Shown piece by piece: positions 49,815-61,691 of a stretch of DNA of 64,000 nucleotides (positions are counted from its first letter, which is position 1; each line of letters starts with the position of its first letter). The position numbers were made by a program, and so were the translations under genes. The stretch covers positions 74,087,113 through 74,151,112 of the forward strand of contig OY856187.1 of NCBI GenBank assembly GCA_963693315.1, given 5' to 3'. Source of the DNA: Diogma glabrata. Its lineage: Eukaryota > Arthropoda > Insecta > Diptera > Cylindrotomidae. Under the pieces are notes generated by a model. The model saw only the letters and a list, made by a program, of their open reading frames with translations, was not told the origin of the DNA and did not search any database.

Positions 49815-51349
49815 CATCATGTGGTAGTGGTAGTCTTCCCATAGTGACTTTAGCGACATTAAATTGTAATCCAAGGGTGGTTGAATATTTGATCGACACT
49901 GCATCAGAAGTATCGTTAATAAAAGAAAGTTTAGTTATGGGATTTGAAATTGATTCGAGTGATAGAGTAAGTTTATTGGGAATCGGAGGGTTTCCAAGGT
50001 GTACTTTGGGAAGCATTGAATTAGAAATTGAAATTGGGGAATTGGAAAAGTTTAAACATAAGTTTTTTGTTGTGCCATTTGATTTTAGTTTGAAGGTAGA
50101 TGGTATTTTGGGTATTGATTTTATAAGAGAAAATAGTATTAGTTTATGTTTTGAGAAAAATACCATGAGGACAAGGGTTTATACAGTAGAAGTGAAAATG
50201 TTAGGTATTGTTGGTGATAATTGTAGTTTTGTTATTGTAAAGGAAAAAATAAGGGTTCCAGCGAGAACCATGTGTTGTATTCAAGTAAAAGGAATTGGAG
50301 AAAAGGTTGGAATAGTAGAAAAAAGAGAGATACAAGAAGGAGTATTAATGGGCTCGTGTATAACGGAAAACTCAAATGGGAAGGTTTGGGTATGTGTAAT
50401 GAATATTAATGAAGAAGAAAAAGAATTAGAGTGCCCAGAGGTTAAAGTAGAAGAGGTAGAAATAGAGGATTTGGAAAATATGAGTGAGAATGGAACTTGT
50501 TGGGAAAATAGAATTCAAAAGTTAGACAGTTTGCTTAGATTAGAACATTTAGAGCAAGAGGAAATGGTAGGTCTGAGAAAAGTATTGCACGCCTTCAATG
50601 ACAGTTTTTATCTCCCAGGAGATAAGCTCGAAGGATGTATTAAATATAAATCTGGAATTAGGTTAATAGAAAATACAAGTCCAATATTCGTTAGACCTTA
50701 TAGATTACCATATGCTCAGCGAAAAGAAGTAGAGGAACAAGTTGAGAAACTGTTGGAAAATGAAGTGATAGAGCCAAGTAGCTCGCCGTGGAATGCGCCT
50801 GTGCTTTTGGTAAAAAAGAAAATTGATGCAACCGGTGTTCAAAAGTACAGATTGGTAGTAGACTACCGTAAACTCAATGAAAAAACGATTCAAGATACTT
50901 ATCCTTTGCCCAATATTATAGAAATTTTAGACAAATTAGGTAAAGCGAAATATTTTAGTGTATTAGATTTAGCTTCGGGATTTTATCAGATGGGATTGGA
51001 AGAAAAAGATCGAGAGTTAACAGCTTTCACTGCAATGGATCAGAAATTCCATTATAAGAAAACACCAATGGGATTGAGAAATAGTCTGGTGAATTTTATG
51101 AGAATGATGAACGCAGTGTTAAGTGGGTTAAACGGAATCGCGAGTTTAGTGTATATGGACGATATTATTGTTTTTGGTACGAATTTAGAAGAGCATAATT
51201 GTAGATTAACTCAGATATTAGAACGATTGAGAGAAAATAATTTAAAGTTGCAGCCGGATAAATGTGAATTTTTAAGAAGAGAGATTCAATACTTAGGACA
51301 TATTGTATCGGAAGAAGGTGTGAGACCAGACCCAAAGAAAATTGAAAAA
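49805..51349 (+). pseudogene. pol: Gypsy-2 pol, part 1: protease and reverse transcriptase (interrupted)
   Basis: The protease motif reads LIDTASEVSLIK, with Ala where the family has Gly (D-T/S-G), so the enzyme is probably inactive. The reverse transcriptase shows APVLLVKKK, YRLVVDYRKLNEKT, TPMGLRNSLVNF (altered from the usual PATF) and VYMDDIIVFG with both catalytic Asp. The frame enters element E after DPKKIEK at about 51349 and stops 27 bases later. It resumes at 52899. Confidence 0.88.
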
Positions 51350-52735
51350 AGTCCAAGCGGCACGTATATCCGCTAGAAATAGGTAGATTTCGAGATCAGA
51401 CAGTTTTGTGTGCCAGTAGAATCTGATGTATCAGATTAGTTTAAACAAAACAAACTAATTTCAAACAGATATCAAACAAATTTTAAAAAGAAAATTAACT
51501 ACCTACAAGCAAAATTATATCTATCCAATTTTGCAACAAACAAATATCAAATCTACCACAGAATATGTGTGTGATAATTTATGACACAAACCTACTCTAT
51601 ATCATATGTCGTGCAATTACTGCAAAATATCAAAATAGTTTATTTCTAAGAAAAAAAAATTAATTTCTTCCATTCAAATCTTTTATTTTTTGACTGTTAT
51701 AAGGTTGACATTGACTGTTATAAGGTTTTTGGAAATTGTAGTTGGGGATTGTTGCAAACTTTTTTGTTGAAGCCTACAAGTCAAAAACCTCTAACTGCAG
51801 AGGTTTATATTTATAAGAAACGGATTACAATGTTTCCACAGATTCTAAATTTATGAGGATTTTAAAAATATTAGTATTCAAACGGCCGTTATAACGGATA
51901 AAAAAAAACACTTTTTTTTTAGTATAAAGCCTATAGTTCCTTAACCATGTGTCAGATTTTTCTGATGTACGAACTTGTCCAAGATATTAATAAAACACAC
52001 ATGTTTTCGGAAGGTTTTTTGATCTGGCTCCACAAATGCAACCGTGAGAGCGCCGGTTGATTCAAACGCATTTTGTGTTTTACAAGCTTTTTTGTTGGAG
52101 CCGTTCACTCAGAAACCTCCAACTGCAGAGGTCTTTTTTTTCAAAGAAACTGATTAAAAAGGTTTCAAAGATTCTAAACTTATGAAATTTTTAAAAATAT
52201 TAGAATCCAAACGGCCGTTATAACGGATCTAAAAAACAGAGTTTTTTTCTAGTATAAAGCCTCTAGTTTCTTAACCATGTGTTGGATAGGGCTGATTTAC
52301 GAACTTGTCCAAGATATTAATAAAACGCACATTTTTAAAAAAAGTTTTTGGATCTGGCCTTATAAATGCGACCGTGAGAGTGCCGGTTGTTTCAAAAAAA
52401 AATTTTTTTTTGCAAACTTTTTTGTTGGAGCCGCTCACTCAGGAACCTCTAACTGCAGAGGTCTAGTTTTAAAACAAATTGATAAAAAAGATTCCAAAGA
52501 TTCTAAATTTGTTAAATTTTTTGAAATATTAGTATCCAAACGGCCGTTATAACGGTTTTAAAAAATCAATTTTTTTCAGAAAAAAGCCTCTAGTTTCTTA
52601 ACCACGTGTCGGATTTTGCTGATTCACGAACTTGTCCAAGATATTAATAGAACACACAAGTACAGAAAATTTTTTTGATCTACCTCAACAAATGCGACCG
52701 TGAGAGTGCCGGTCGTTTTCGTTATATCTCATATC

Positions 52736-52773
<38 letters not shown>

Positions 52774-52898
52774 TTTTTTTTTTTTTTGTTTTTTTGTCTC
52801 CGCTTATCATATATAGTCGTTTGGCATCAAAATTTTTCCGAAATTCCGAGATGAAGCCCATTGCAATAGGTAGATTTTTATATGAAATCTACCTAAAA
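51350..52898 (+). mobile_element. Element E, copy A: unclassified 1.55 kb insertion in Gypsy-2 pol
   Basis: Pol reads ...KIEK before and VRDYPRPNN after this stretch, so it is an insertion. The left end has a small hairpin (AGCGG...CCGCT) then ATAGGTAGATTTC; the right end has an AGGTAGATTT/AAATCTACCT hairpin. The interior holds three tandem units of about 330 bases (from about 51757, 52083 and 52412), each with a CCTCTAACTGCAGAGG stem-loop and overlapping palindromes AACGGCCGTT and CCGTTATAACGG. A TA tract (52738-52771) follows. Copy B at 62762 is practically identical over 1.24 kb, so E was recently mobile or duplicated. No coding frame is credible. Its class is unknown. Confidence 0.75.
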
Positions 52899-54807
52899 GT
52901 GAGAGATTATCCAAGACCTAATAATGTTAAAGAAGTTCAGCAGTTTTTAGGATTTATTGGCTATTATAGAAGATTTGTGCAGAATTTTTCGAAAATTGCG
53001 AAACCATTATCAGATTTAACTAAAAAAGATTGTAAATTTGAGTGGAAAGGTGAGCAACAGGAAGCGTTTGAGTTATTAAGAAATAAGCTCGTTGAAGTGC
53101 CTATTTTGAAATATCCAAATTTTGACGAACCATTTTTTTCCCGTTACGACGGATGCGTCTCAAGAAGCTATTGGAGCGATATTAAGTCAAGGAAAAATCG
53201 GAAAAGACTTGCCAGTTGCTTACGCAAGTAGGGTGTTGAACAGAAGCGAAAAAAATTTATCAACCATTGACAGAGAGTTGTTAGGGATAATTTGGGGTAT
53301 TAAACAGTTTCGACCATATCTTTACGGAAAGAAGTTTGTAGTGGTAACGGATCACAAACCTTTAACGTACTTAAGAACTATGAAAAGTCCAAGTAGTAAA
53401 TTTGTTAGATGGCTAGATGAAATTGCGGATTTACAGTTTGAGGAGATTTATTATAAGAAAGGAGGATTGAATACAAATGCGGATGCGTTGTCGAGAGTTT
53501 TTATGGTGGAAACAAGAGCACGAAAAGTGGCACGTAGTAGAAATAAGGAAGAAGATGATAGTGATAACGAAGACACAAGTAGTGAAGATGAAAACGAATT
53601 AGAGAAAGAAGATATTGAAAGTAAGGTGAATCCAAGTAAAATGTTTAAAGTTAGCGAAATTGAGGGTAAAACTAAGAGTAGTGATGAGGAAAGTGAGCAA
53701 GAGGGAAATATGGAAGAGTTAGAGAAAGGACAGCAAGTTGTTAATGAAAGTATACGAACAAAAATGCTAAGAGAATCTCATAATGCCCCATTAGGTGGAC
53801 ATAGGGGGTTTAAAACGACGTTGAAAAAAGTTCAAGAGAAATGCAAATGGAAAGGAATGGGAAAAGATATTAAGAGGTATGTAAAAAATTGTGAAAAATG
53901 TCAATTAAATAAAATTTTGAAATCGAAAAAGAATCCAATAATAATAACTGATACTCCATTGAGACCTATGCAAAAGTTGTGTATAGATGTTGTTGGCCCA
54001 TTACCAGAATCAATAAAAGCACATAAGTTTTTATTGACAATGCAGTGTGCATTTAGTAAATTTGTAATTGCGGAACCTATTAGAAATCAAGAAGCAGAAA
54101 CGATAGCAAGAAAGCTGGTACAAAAGTTGATTATACCATATGGATTACCAGAAGTGATTTTAAGTGACCAAGGAACAAATTTTATGAGTAAAGTTTTTAA
54201 AAATATTTGTAATTTATTTGGCATAGAAAAAATTCAAACGAGTGCGTATAGGCCTCAGAGCAACGGATCTTTAGAACGATATCATAGATCGTTGAAAGAG
54301 TTTATTAGGCATTACATCAATGATAAGCAAAATGATTGGCATGGGTTAGCAAAACTAGCGTGTTTTTCATACAATGCGACAAAAAATGATGCTACAGGAT
54401 TTAAGCCGTTCGAACTAATGATGGGGCGAAATGTAGAAATGCCATCTGCGTTTAAAGAATTAGAGCAACCTTTTTATGCCTATGGAGACTATATAAAAGA
54501 ATTGAAAGAAAAAATGTGTAGAATAAATCAAAGAGCGAGGCAAAATATTATTAAATCTAAAGAAAAAACTCAGGAATATTATAACAAAAACTTATTGGAA
54601 AAAAATTTTAACATTGGAGATTTGGTAAAACTTAAAGTAGAAAAAGTGAAGCAAGGAGAGGCAAAGAAATTAAGTTCGCAATATGTTGGACCATTTGAAG
54701 TGGTAGATGTGACAAATACAAATGTTAAGATAAAGAAGGGCAAGAAGAATACAACGGTTCACAAAGATAGAGTAGAGAAGTTTTATTGCGAAAATTTTGA
54801 AGGTTAA
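52899..54807 (+). pseudogene. pol: Gypsy-2 pol, part 2: RT end, RNase H, integrase (one frameshift)
   Basis: Reading resumes with the RT thumb (QQFLGFIGYYRRFVQNFSKI). A frameshift in a seven-T run at 53133-53139 moves the frame just before the RNase H motif TTDASQEAIGAILS. Then come IDRELLGIIWGIKQF and VVTDHKPLTYL, an acidic linker (DSDNEDTSSEDENE), an integrase HHCC finger (H...GGHRGF...CEKCQLNK), and the D-D-E core: CIDVVGPLPES, LSDQGTNF and NGSLERYHRSLKEF. A SSQYVGPFEVV tail is the GPY/F module. The integrase is intact. The acidic insert between RNase H and integrase is unusual. Confidence 0.9.
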
Positions 54808-55385
54808 CCAAACAATTAATGAGAATTCGAATTGGTCGTATATATTTTAATTATATTTGATTAGTAGATTAAGTTGTTATTTGCTACAGGATATTACCTG
54901 TCACCTGACGAATCGGATAAGGTTAACGTACAGTTAAATTTAGTACATAGGAATTTTGAATATTTTAATAATAATTTTTTTATTTTCATGTAGAGTATGT
55001 TGAGGGAAATTTGATCGTAAAATTATAAACTCAATGAAAGTTGATGATAGTTACAAATTTTGATAAAGTTAATTTTATATTGGGAAATATGTATAATAAT
55101 ATAAGCAAAAAAGCAAAGCTAATTTTTTTTTGTTGAGAAGCAGCAAATTTGATTAAATTGTTTATTAAATATGAAGAAATTTAAATTAAAGTTTTATGTT
55201 TTTAATTGAAATTGTAAATTCAGGTAAATTAGCAGTTCAATTTTTTTTATTTTTATTTGTTGGATTAGAAAAAAATCAAAAAATGATGATTTTGGAATAA
55301 ATAATAATGGTAAATTTTTTTAAATTTTTTAAAAGTAAATTTTTTTTAAAAGTTAAAGTCATTGTAAATTTAGTCGTGTGTCAAA
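54808..55385 (+). other. AT-rich spacer between pol and the small ORF
   Basis: There is no coding frame here. A possible splice acceptor for a subgenomic mRNA feeding the small ORF at 55386 would be expected in this spacer, but I cannot pick one with confidence. Confidence 0.4.
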
Positions 55386-55634
55386 ATGGGTAAAACAGAA
55401 AGTAAGCCTATTAAAGATTCCAACAATAATGGAATTGTTGTTCATCAAGAATTAATAAATTTAACTCAAGAGAAAGTGGAATTGCATTCCACTACAAATA
55501 TTTTAGTCAAAAGTTTAGTAATGTTGTTGGTCATATTTTTTATATTGTGGATTATTAAAAAAGTTTTAAACGAATTTAAGAAAAAGGTTATAAGTGCAAC
55601 TAGAGAGGCCAGGGGCCTACAGATACAAGTTTAA
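55386..55634 (+). CDS. Small ORF in the env position: myristoylation motif plus membrane segment
   Basis: An 82-residue protein starts ATGGGTAAAACAGAAAGT, giving M-G-K-T-E-S, a consensus N-myristoylation start (Gly2, Ser6). A polar segment (residues 7-42) is followed by one transmembrane helix (LVKSLVMLLVIFFILWII, residues 43-60) and a basic, amphipathic tail (KKVLNEFKKKVISATREARG). It ends 45 bases before the 3' LTR, where errantiviruses carry env. It has none of the size or features of an envelope glycoprotein. The intact frame in an otherwise damaged element suggests a real product. The function is unknown; membrane targeting of particles is one possibility. Confidence 0.7.
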   Translation: MGKTESKPIKDSNNNGIVVHQELINLTQEKVELHSTTNILVKSLVMLLVIFFILWIIKKVLNEFKKKVISATREARGLQIQV

Positions 55635-55679
55635 AATTTGCAAAATCCTGGAAGATTTTTACTTAAGAAAGGGAAGGTA

Positions 55680-56233
55680 TGATGTGATCATTAACCTTTG
55701 AATTAATATTTCATATTTAGTTAATCTTTTAAAAATGTTTGGAATTAGAATCAAAAAATGTACGAAAACAAATAAATTGCAGTCGTTTTTATATTAAGTA
55801 AGCTAAAAGAAAATATCATGAAATTGTTATTGTTTAAAATATTTACTTCGTTTTGAAATTAGAATCCAAAAATGCATTAAAACAAATAAAATGCAGTCAT
55901 GTTTATTTAAAAATCTGAAAGTAGCAAATATTGTTATTGTTTAAAAGAATTGAAATAAGAATCCAAAATTGTATTAAAACAAATAAAATGCAATCGTGTT
56001 TATTTAAAGTAATTCAGAAGTTATAAAATATTATGGAATTGTTATTGTTTAAATGGAAATTGAAATTATAAACCAAAAATGTATAAAAGAAATAAAAATG
56101 AAAAGATGAATAAAGTTTTAAAAAAGTCAGATTTTAACAGACCACGATCAGTAGAAGAAGTGTTTTATTTTTACGGTACTTCATCGTGGGTTTCCTCAGA
56201 CCGCTAGCGGTCAGTATTCAAGAGATCCTTACA
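55680..56233 (+). repeat. Gypsy-2 3' LTR
   Basis: This is the partner of 47341-47894. Directly to the right is AAGT, the target duplication that also precedes the 5' LTR. The purine-rich tract aagaaagggaaggta lies just left of it. Confidence 0.95.
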
Positions 56234-57940
56234 AAGTAGTTTTCTGTGGTTTCTTTCATTAAATTAAAATGTCTTAATTAAATTTAGTTTCCTCTAGTCG
56301 GTTGCCAAAAAATGTTCACAATTAAGAATACGATTATATTGAATAAATTTTGGGACACGAAGAGTAAAATAAACAAAATTTTTTACTAAGAATATTTTTC
56401 TTTAATTTTTTGAAAATTAGTTGTACTAACTTAAAAAAACTGTATTATAACAAATCTTGAGCTGCATAGGACAGTACAGGATGATTTCTCACATACACTA
56501 TTGAAACAAAAAAAGGTTGAAAAGTTCCTATTTTAAAAAAATTGTCAGCAGTAATCTTCCAAGGGCGGCGATAATTCAAAATAATTTTTTGCCAAAAATT
56601 TTTAAGCAAGTATTAATACCACTTGCTTGAGGAATTTTCCAAAAAATTATTAGAATTTATCAACGAACGAGGGGAATTCGTTCAGAAAATTTTTTGCCAT
56701 TTTTTTATATATTTTTTTTGAATATACGTTGAACTACTGCGATATCAGTTAATTATTTCAAAAATTATTTGATAATTTTTAATATCCCAGTAGGCCAGAC
56801 GTATAACTATTTGTTATTAGTATAATTCAAATGTTATTGGTGAAATTGAATGATGTCATTACATTTTAGAGAATTTCATTGGGTTAAATTAAAATAAAAC
56901 TAAGGCAAACATTTTTCAAAATAATTTTTTTAATTTCACCAGAATCGATTTACTTACTTTCGAAAAATATTAGAAAAGACGAAAATTTTTTTTTTTGATA
57001 GGTTTTAGCTGCTATAGGATAATTATATTATGTGTTATATATTATATATACATATAGGAACATATATTATAAAAATTTTTAGTTATTAGTTTTTACATAT
57101 TTGTTTAAGACTTGTTTTATTGTTTATAAATTCATAAAAAAATATAAGATTTAATTTTAATTTTTACGATTGCTCAATATATTTCGTCGTTTTAGGACAT
57201 CCTCAGGAGCAATGACTCTTACTCCTGAGGATATCCTAAAGAGACAAAATATATTGAGCAATCTTAAAAAATTAATTAATAGTACATTATATAACAAGGT
57301 TGAGAAGTGATCTATTATTACCGAGAACTTTTATGTTCGAGGTCTATATTAGTCTTCTCAACCGAGGTATATATAGAATTTTTTAACTACTGTAACGATC
57401 GCAATAATCGCAAAACAATAATAAAATCAAATTCCTCTTTGTTTTCAATTCAATAGAAATGTATTACATTAATTTCCGTTCATTTTTACATTAATAGTAC
57501 TTTTAAAATTTTCCCAACTTAACTGCTAATTGATTTTGAATATATTATAAAAAGCCAATGAACGTACTAAATTTTTATTTCCAATACTAATGAACAGATG
57601 TCGTTGTTAATCATTGCTGAATTTTGAAGATTACCCGATTTTGTTTTGACATCATAAGATGTCAAAAGCAAAATCACATTTTTGCAATTTAAAAAAAGAT
57701 TCATTCCATTGTTGCTTTTCAAAAGAAATTGGTCAATTGTTTGTTAGAAAGATTATTCCTATTTTTTATATTATATTTAAACGTGGATTTAATTTAATAT
57801 AAGTTTGTAATAATTAAATAATATTTTTAAAATTAAAACTAAAATACACAGTTGTAGGTGTTAGCTTCATTATTACTATTAAAATAAACATACATATTTG
57901 TTTTTGTTATTGAAATATATTGTGAAATTCTTTTATCAAA
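56234..57940. other. Intergenic, with a near-perfect hairpin
   Basis: There is no gene. At 57161-57270 two arms of about 45 bases (ttgctcaatatattt ... with tcctcaggag/ctcctgagga near the loop) form a long stem. At 57299-57362 a smaller stem GGTTGAGAAG/CTTCTCAACC follows. These may be small fold-back elements. Confidence 0.55.
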
Positions 57941-58305
57941 ATGAAGACAATGTGTGAATTTCCGAAAATTTCTCGTTCAATGAGAATACATACTGATTTA
58001 GAAATAAGTAGAAATTTAAAAAATAATCCAGAGGAACGTACAAATATATTATTATGGCGATCGAAAGAATCAAGAAAAGGGGTTACCTGGAAAGAATTCA
58101 AAAAACGTGTAGAAAAGACAGTAATCCTTTATCATTGCGTTTGCTGCAAGATTTATGGACAGCTACCAGAGATGTTTTAGGAGCGGAAGAAAATTTCGAA
58201 ATAGTTGATGATGCGGCACTTTTTTTAATAGGATTATTTCTTGACGCTAGTCAAGGGAATTGAAGAATTAGAACCGGATCATCAATCAACAGTTAATAAT
58301 TTAAG
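57941..58305 (+). pseudogene. ASCC3-like first exon with two frameshifts
   Basis: The frame from ATG 57941 reads FPKISRSMRIHTDLE and KGVTWKEFKKRVEK. One base lost in an A run near 58107 shifts it; the next frame reads LLQDLWTATRDVLG and DDAALFLIGLFLDAS. A second shift near 58250 restores the first frame (KGIEELEPDHQSTVNNL) up to a GTATTTA donor at 58306. The order matches my recollection of the N-terminus of ASCC3, the large helicase of the ASC-1 complex involved in alkylation repair and ribosome quality control. Compensating single-base shifts suggest either a pseudogene or sequencing errors. No later exon was found in the next 2 kb. Confidence 0.5.
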
Positions 58306-60248
58306 GTATTTATTGTAAATATATATATTGGTTTTAGTTTAATTATTCTCTTTGGAATGTCAGGCTAATTATATAAAATTTAAGAGATTCCCAAATTTAC
58401 GATTCGATTTTATCCCGGGTAAATTCCTTTTAAATATATTAGTTAATAAAGGTCCAATATAATAACTGGCTCCGTATCAGGGCCTGTATAATACTACTAA
58501 CACTAATTATCATATTTGATATGATAAGATTTTAATATTAGTCGTTTTTCATTTCTCTTTTTAAATATCTTAAAATATCAAGTAGCCTGGAAGTTTAGTT
58601 TCATAATAATAAAGCGAAACAAGGCAATGCAATTATTATTTGTTTTGGTTTTTTGTTCATTTGAATTAAAAATAAAAGAAAATTTAGCTTTATTACCCTA
58701 GGTAATTTTTTATTATTATTATTGACTTACTTCTCATTGGGGCAATTGAGTAAATAATGACGATTTCTCAAGTTAGTAGTTAAAAAAATCTTTTATTTTG
58801 AAGTGGAAACTTCTTTAGGCGCGTTGTGCGATGTTGTATGGGAAAAAATTTATATATTCGAGTCATCGTCTCGCTAAATAAATATTAAATATAAAATAAG
58901 TATTAAAAGAGAATGAGATAAACTGTTATTTTCTCATTTGTTGTTTTCTCATTTCACATTCTCATTTTCATGATTTATAATTTGTTTTTTCTTATATATT
59001 AAATTGAATTTTTTTCGGTTTATAACAGTATGTAAGTGTGGTATAGTAAGTAAAGATTTTGTTGCATTTTTAAGTAAAATAAAAAAAATTGTTTTCGTCA
59101 TATTTGACTTCTCTGTTTTTCTTTATACTTTTTACTAAAGAAAACGCAATTGATAGTACGAATAGCCTAAGTATTGTTAAAATGAATGATAATATATTAT
59201 AAATAATTTTATTCTCATTCCTTTGATTCATATTTTGGTGTTTTCTTTTTTATTAAATTTGATGTTTTTCTCAGCTAAAACTCTCTTCCTAGAACAATTA
59301 CGTCATTTAGTAAAATGTAAGATTTACTTTGTTTTTTTTTTTTCAATTTCAATAAAACTAATTATATTTAGTAATAAGCCGAACAAAATGAAAGCTGGAA
59401 CTACAAAATATATCGCCTGTCAAATTAGAATATGTATATGTAAATCAAACGGTGCTCACTGCTCACAGAATTATAGCGTTGTCGCTGAGTGTTTTTCAAA
59501 TAAAATTATTATTGTGCTATTATCATGATTCGCAAGATGATGGTAAATGTTCATTCATGCATGTATATACACATAAAGAGATCAATTTTTGGTCTAAGGT
59601 TGTGACAGTCACTCGTACATAAGAGTTCCGTGCCATTCCCAAGAATTAATCAAGAAAATACGGCTCATCATTTTGAAAAAAATATAACTTTATCTGTTTT
59701 AAATCATTGATTGATTGCGAAAAATACAGCTAATGTAACGCTTTCTATAATAATGAAGATCATTACATTATTGAAGATCGTTACATTAACTGTATTTTTG
59801 GCAACTTCATTTTTATTTTGATTAAGCAAATTTTGTAAAATAAGGATTCCCCTTTTTTATTCTGTGTTTGTTGCTATCATATCGTTATCATATATTATCG
59901 TATATTCGTAATTCGACAACAGTTATTGCTTAGTCATCCATTCCTTAACACAAAAAATAACAAAATTTAATAGAATTCAGCTCAAGAGGTGAAACACATT
60001 CGTCATAAATCCGGTCAAATACGAAATTTTGAAAACCTTTAGGTATTATTCACATATACATAGATGGTGGGTAATTAATTATTGATAAAACATAATTAAA
60101 AAAACAGGAACGATTTTAGGCAATAAAAATTAATTTATTTTTAAAAATTGGCTTAAAATATTAGTAAAGTTAATACCAATTACAGAGAAAAACTAATTTC
60201 ATAAAATGTGTTTTTAGCTGAACTCTGCTTCGCTTCGATTCTGCAGAT
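58306..60248. other. No gene seen
   Basis: This is AT-rich DNA, either the first intron of the ASCC3-like gene or intergenic. Short frames such as 59223-59528 lack any protein-like character. Confidence 0.4.
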
Positions 60249-61691
60249 TTAATATTCTTCATGGAATGGATAATCTGGATGATCTGCCCAACTAAAAATA
60301 AATGAAAAACGGTTCTGTTATATAGCTCTAAATAAATTAGGTAGCAGCATAATGTTCTTAAATTTTCACAAAGCCACAAATCGTTTTTAACTTGCTAACA
60401 TGAAACGATAAACAAACGTTGAACATTTATTATAAAAAGGGTCGTTGAATTAACAAGTCTTGTAAGCCGCTGCATTAAATCACAAATTGAACAACAAATA
60501 AAAACCTTTAAAAAAGTGCTTTATAAATACACCAAACTGTTTAGGATTTCTAATGAAAAATTGAAAAGCTATAGACTTTACTCGTTTAAAACATTCAACA
60601 ACTACCAAGGTACAGTTAGTACTAATAACCATAGGCAGGCAGTGATTGTGAACATATAGGGTTTGGAAGGGTTTTGTACAAAATTGTGATCAAGAATTCT
60701 TGAATACTGTTATCATGATTTAAGAACAAAGATCGTTCTATAATACAAAAAATTATATAAAAACAATTTTCGGGTATTAACTTCAAAAGTGAACAAAGGT
60801 AAATAAAGTATAAACTTAAGGCAATGGTTCATTATATTATGAAATAAATACTTACGTGCTTATGACAAGTAATCTACCATTGCATTCATATGTTTCAATT
60901 GTTGCAATATCTTCAGGTGTCAATTCAAAATCAAGTACATTAAAGTTAGATATAATTCGGGCTTTTGTCACAGACTTCGGTAAAACAACATGTCCACGTT
61001 GTATTTGATAACGAAGTAATACCTGTGCAGATTCCTTATTATATTTGGCAGCAATTTGTTTTATTAATGGCGCATCAAGTATAACGGGGTCTCCTGGTTG
61101 TGCCATTGGACGTTGCGGTGAGCCAAGCGGACTATATGCTGTAACCACAATATTATGCTCTTTACAAAAAGCGCTTAATTTTTTTTGCTGTAGATATGGA
61201 TGACATTCAATTTGATTTGTCACTGGCTTAATTCGAGCATTCTTTAATATACGTGTAAGTTGCTTTTTGTTGAAGTTGGAGACGCCTATTGATTTGACTA
61301 GGCCTTCATCACAAAGTTTTTCCATTTCTTTCCATGAATCTAAAAAATCCGCATCTGAAGCCAATACTTTTCCATCGGCAGCACAGGGTACCATCTCGTC
61401 TCCTTCTTTAAACCCTGTTGGCCAATGAATTAAATAAAGATCTAGATAGTCTAATCCAAGAGTATTCAACTGTGATACAAGTGCTCCTCTAACTAAATCT
61501 TTACGATGAAATGTATTCCATAGTTTACTTGTTATAAATATATCTTCACGTTTGATTACACCTTCAGCAATTTTACAGCGTATTCCTTCACCGACTTCAT
61601 GTTCATTTTCGTATGCATACGCACCATCAATATGACGATATCCAGCATCAATGGCATATTTAACAGCCGCTCTTACTTCACCAGGAGGAGA
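60249..61691 (-). CDS. Aldo-keto reductase paralogue, exons 2 and 3
   Basis: Exon 2 (60856-61691) starts at an AG acceptor with [20 protein letters not shown] and ends in a GTAAGT donor, phase 2. Exon 3 (60249-60291) completes it as ...[15 protein letters not shown] and TAA, the classic AKR C-terminus. The catalytic residues are visible: Asp and Tyr in IDGAYAY, Lys in ITSKLWN and His in LYLIHWP. The coenzyme segment is [10 protein letters not shown]. It is a close paralogue of the gene at 37213-41031 with the same exon phases. The first exon (start codon and GIGTFE-like part) is not found up to 64000; it probably lies beyond the window, past element E copy B. Confidence 0.88.

Larger units (their letters stand above)
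47341..56233 (+). mobile_element. Gypsy-2: Ty3/Gypsy LTR retrotransposon split by element E
   Basis: LTRs of 554 bases (47341-47894 and 55680-56233) start TGATG and end TTACA. One difference is seen (C at 47695, T at 56034), so the insertion is young. A 4-base target duplication AAGT flanks it. Order: LTR, primer-binding region beginning TTTTGGTGACAGCGG, a leader with tandem repeats, gag, -1 frameshift site, pol, a 0.6 kb AT-rich region, a small membrane-protein ORF, LTR. Gag has one in-frame stop, pol is interrupted by element E and has one frameshift. It is therefore not autonomous. Its codon use is very AT-rich compared with Gypsy-1. Confidence 0.95.

Noticed and set aside
49690..50166. 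158-codon minus-strand frame over Gypsy-2
   Set aside because: It is an antisense shadow of the gag-pol junction.
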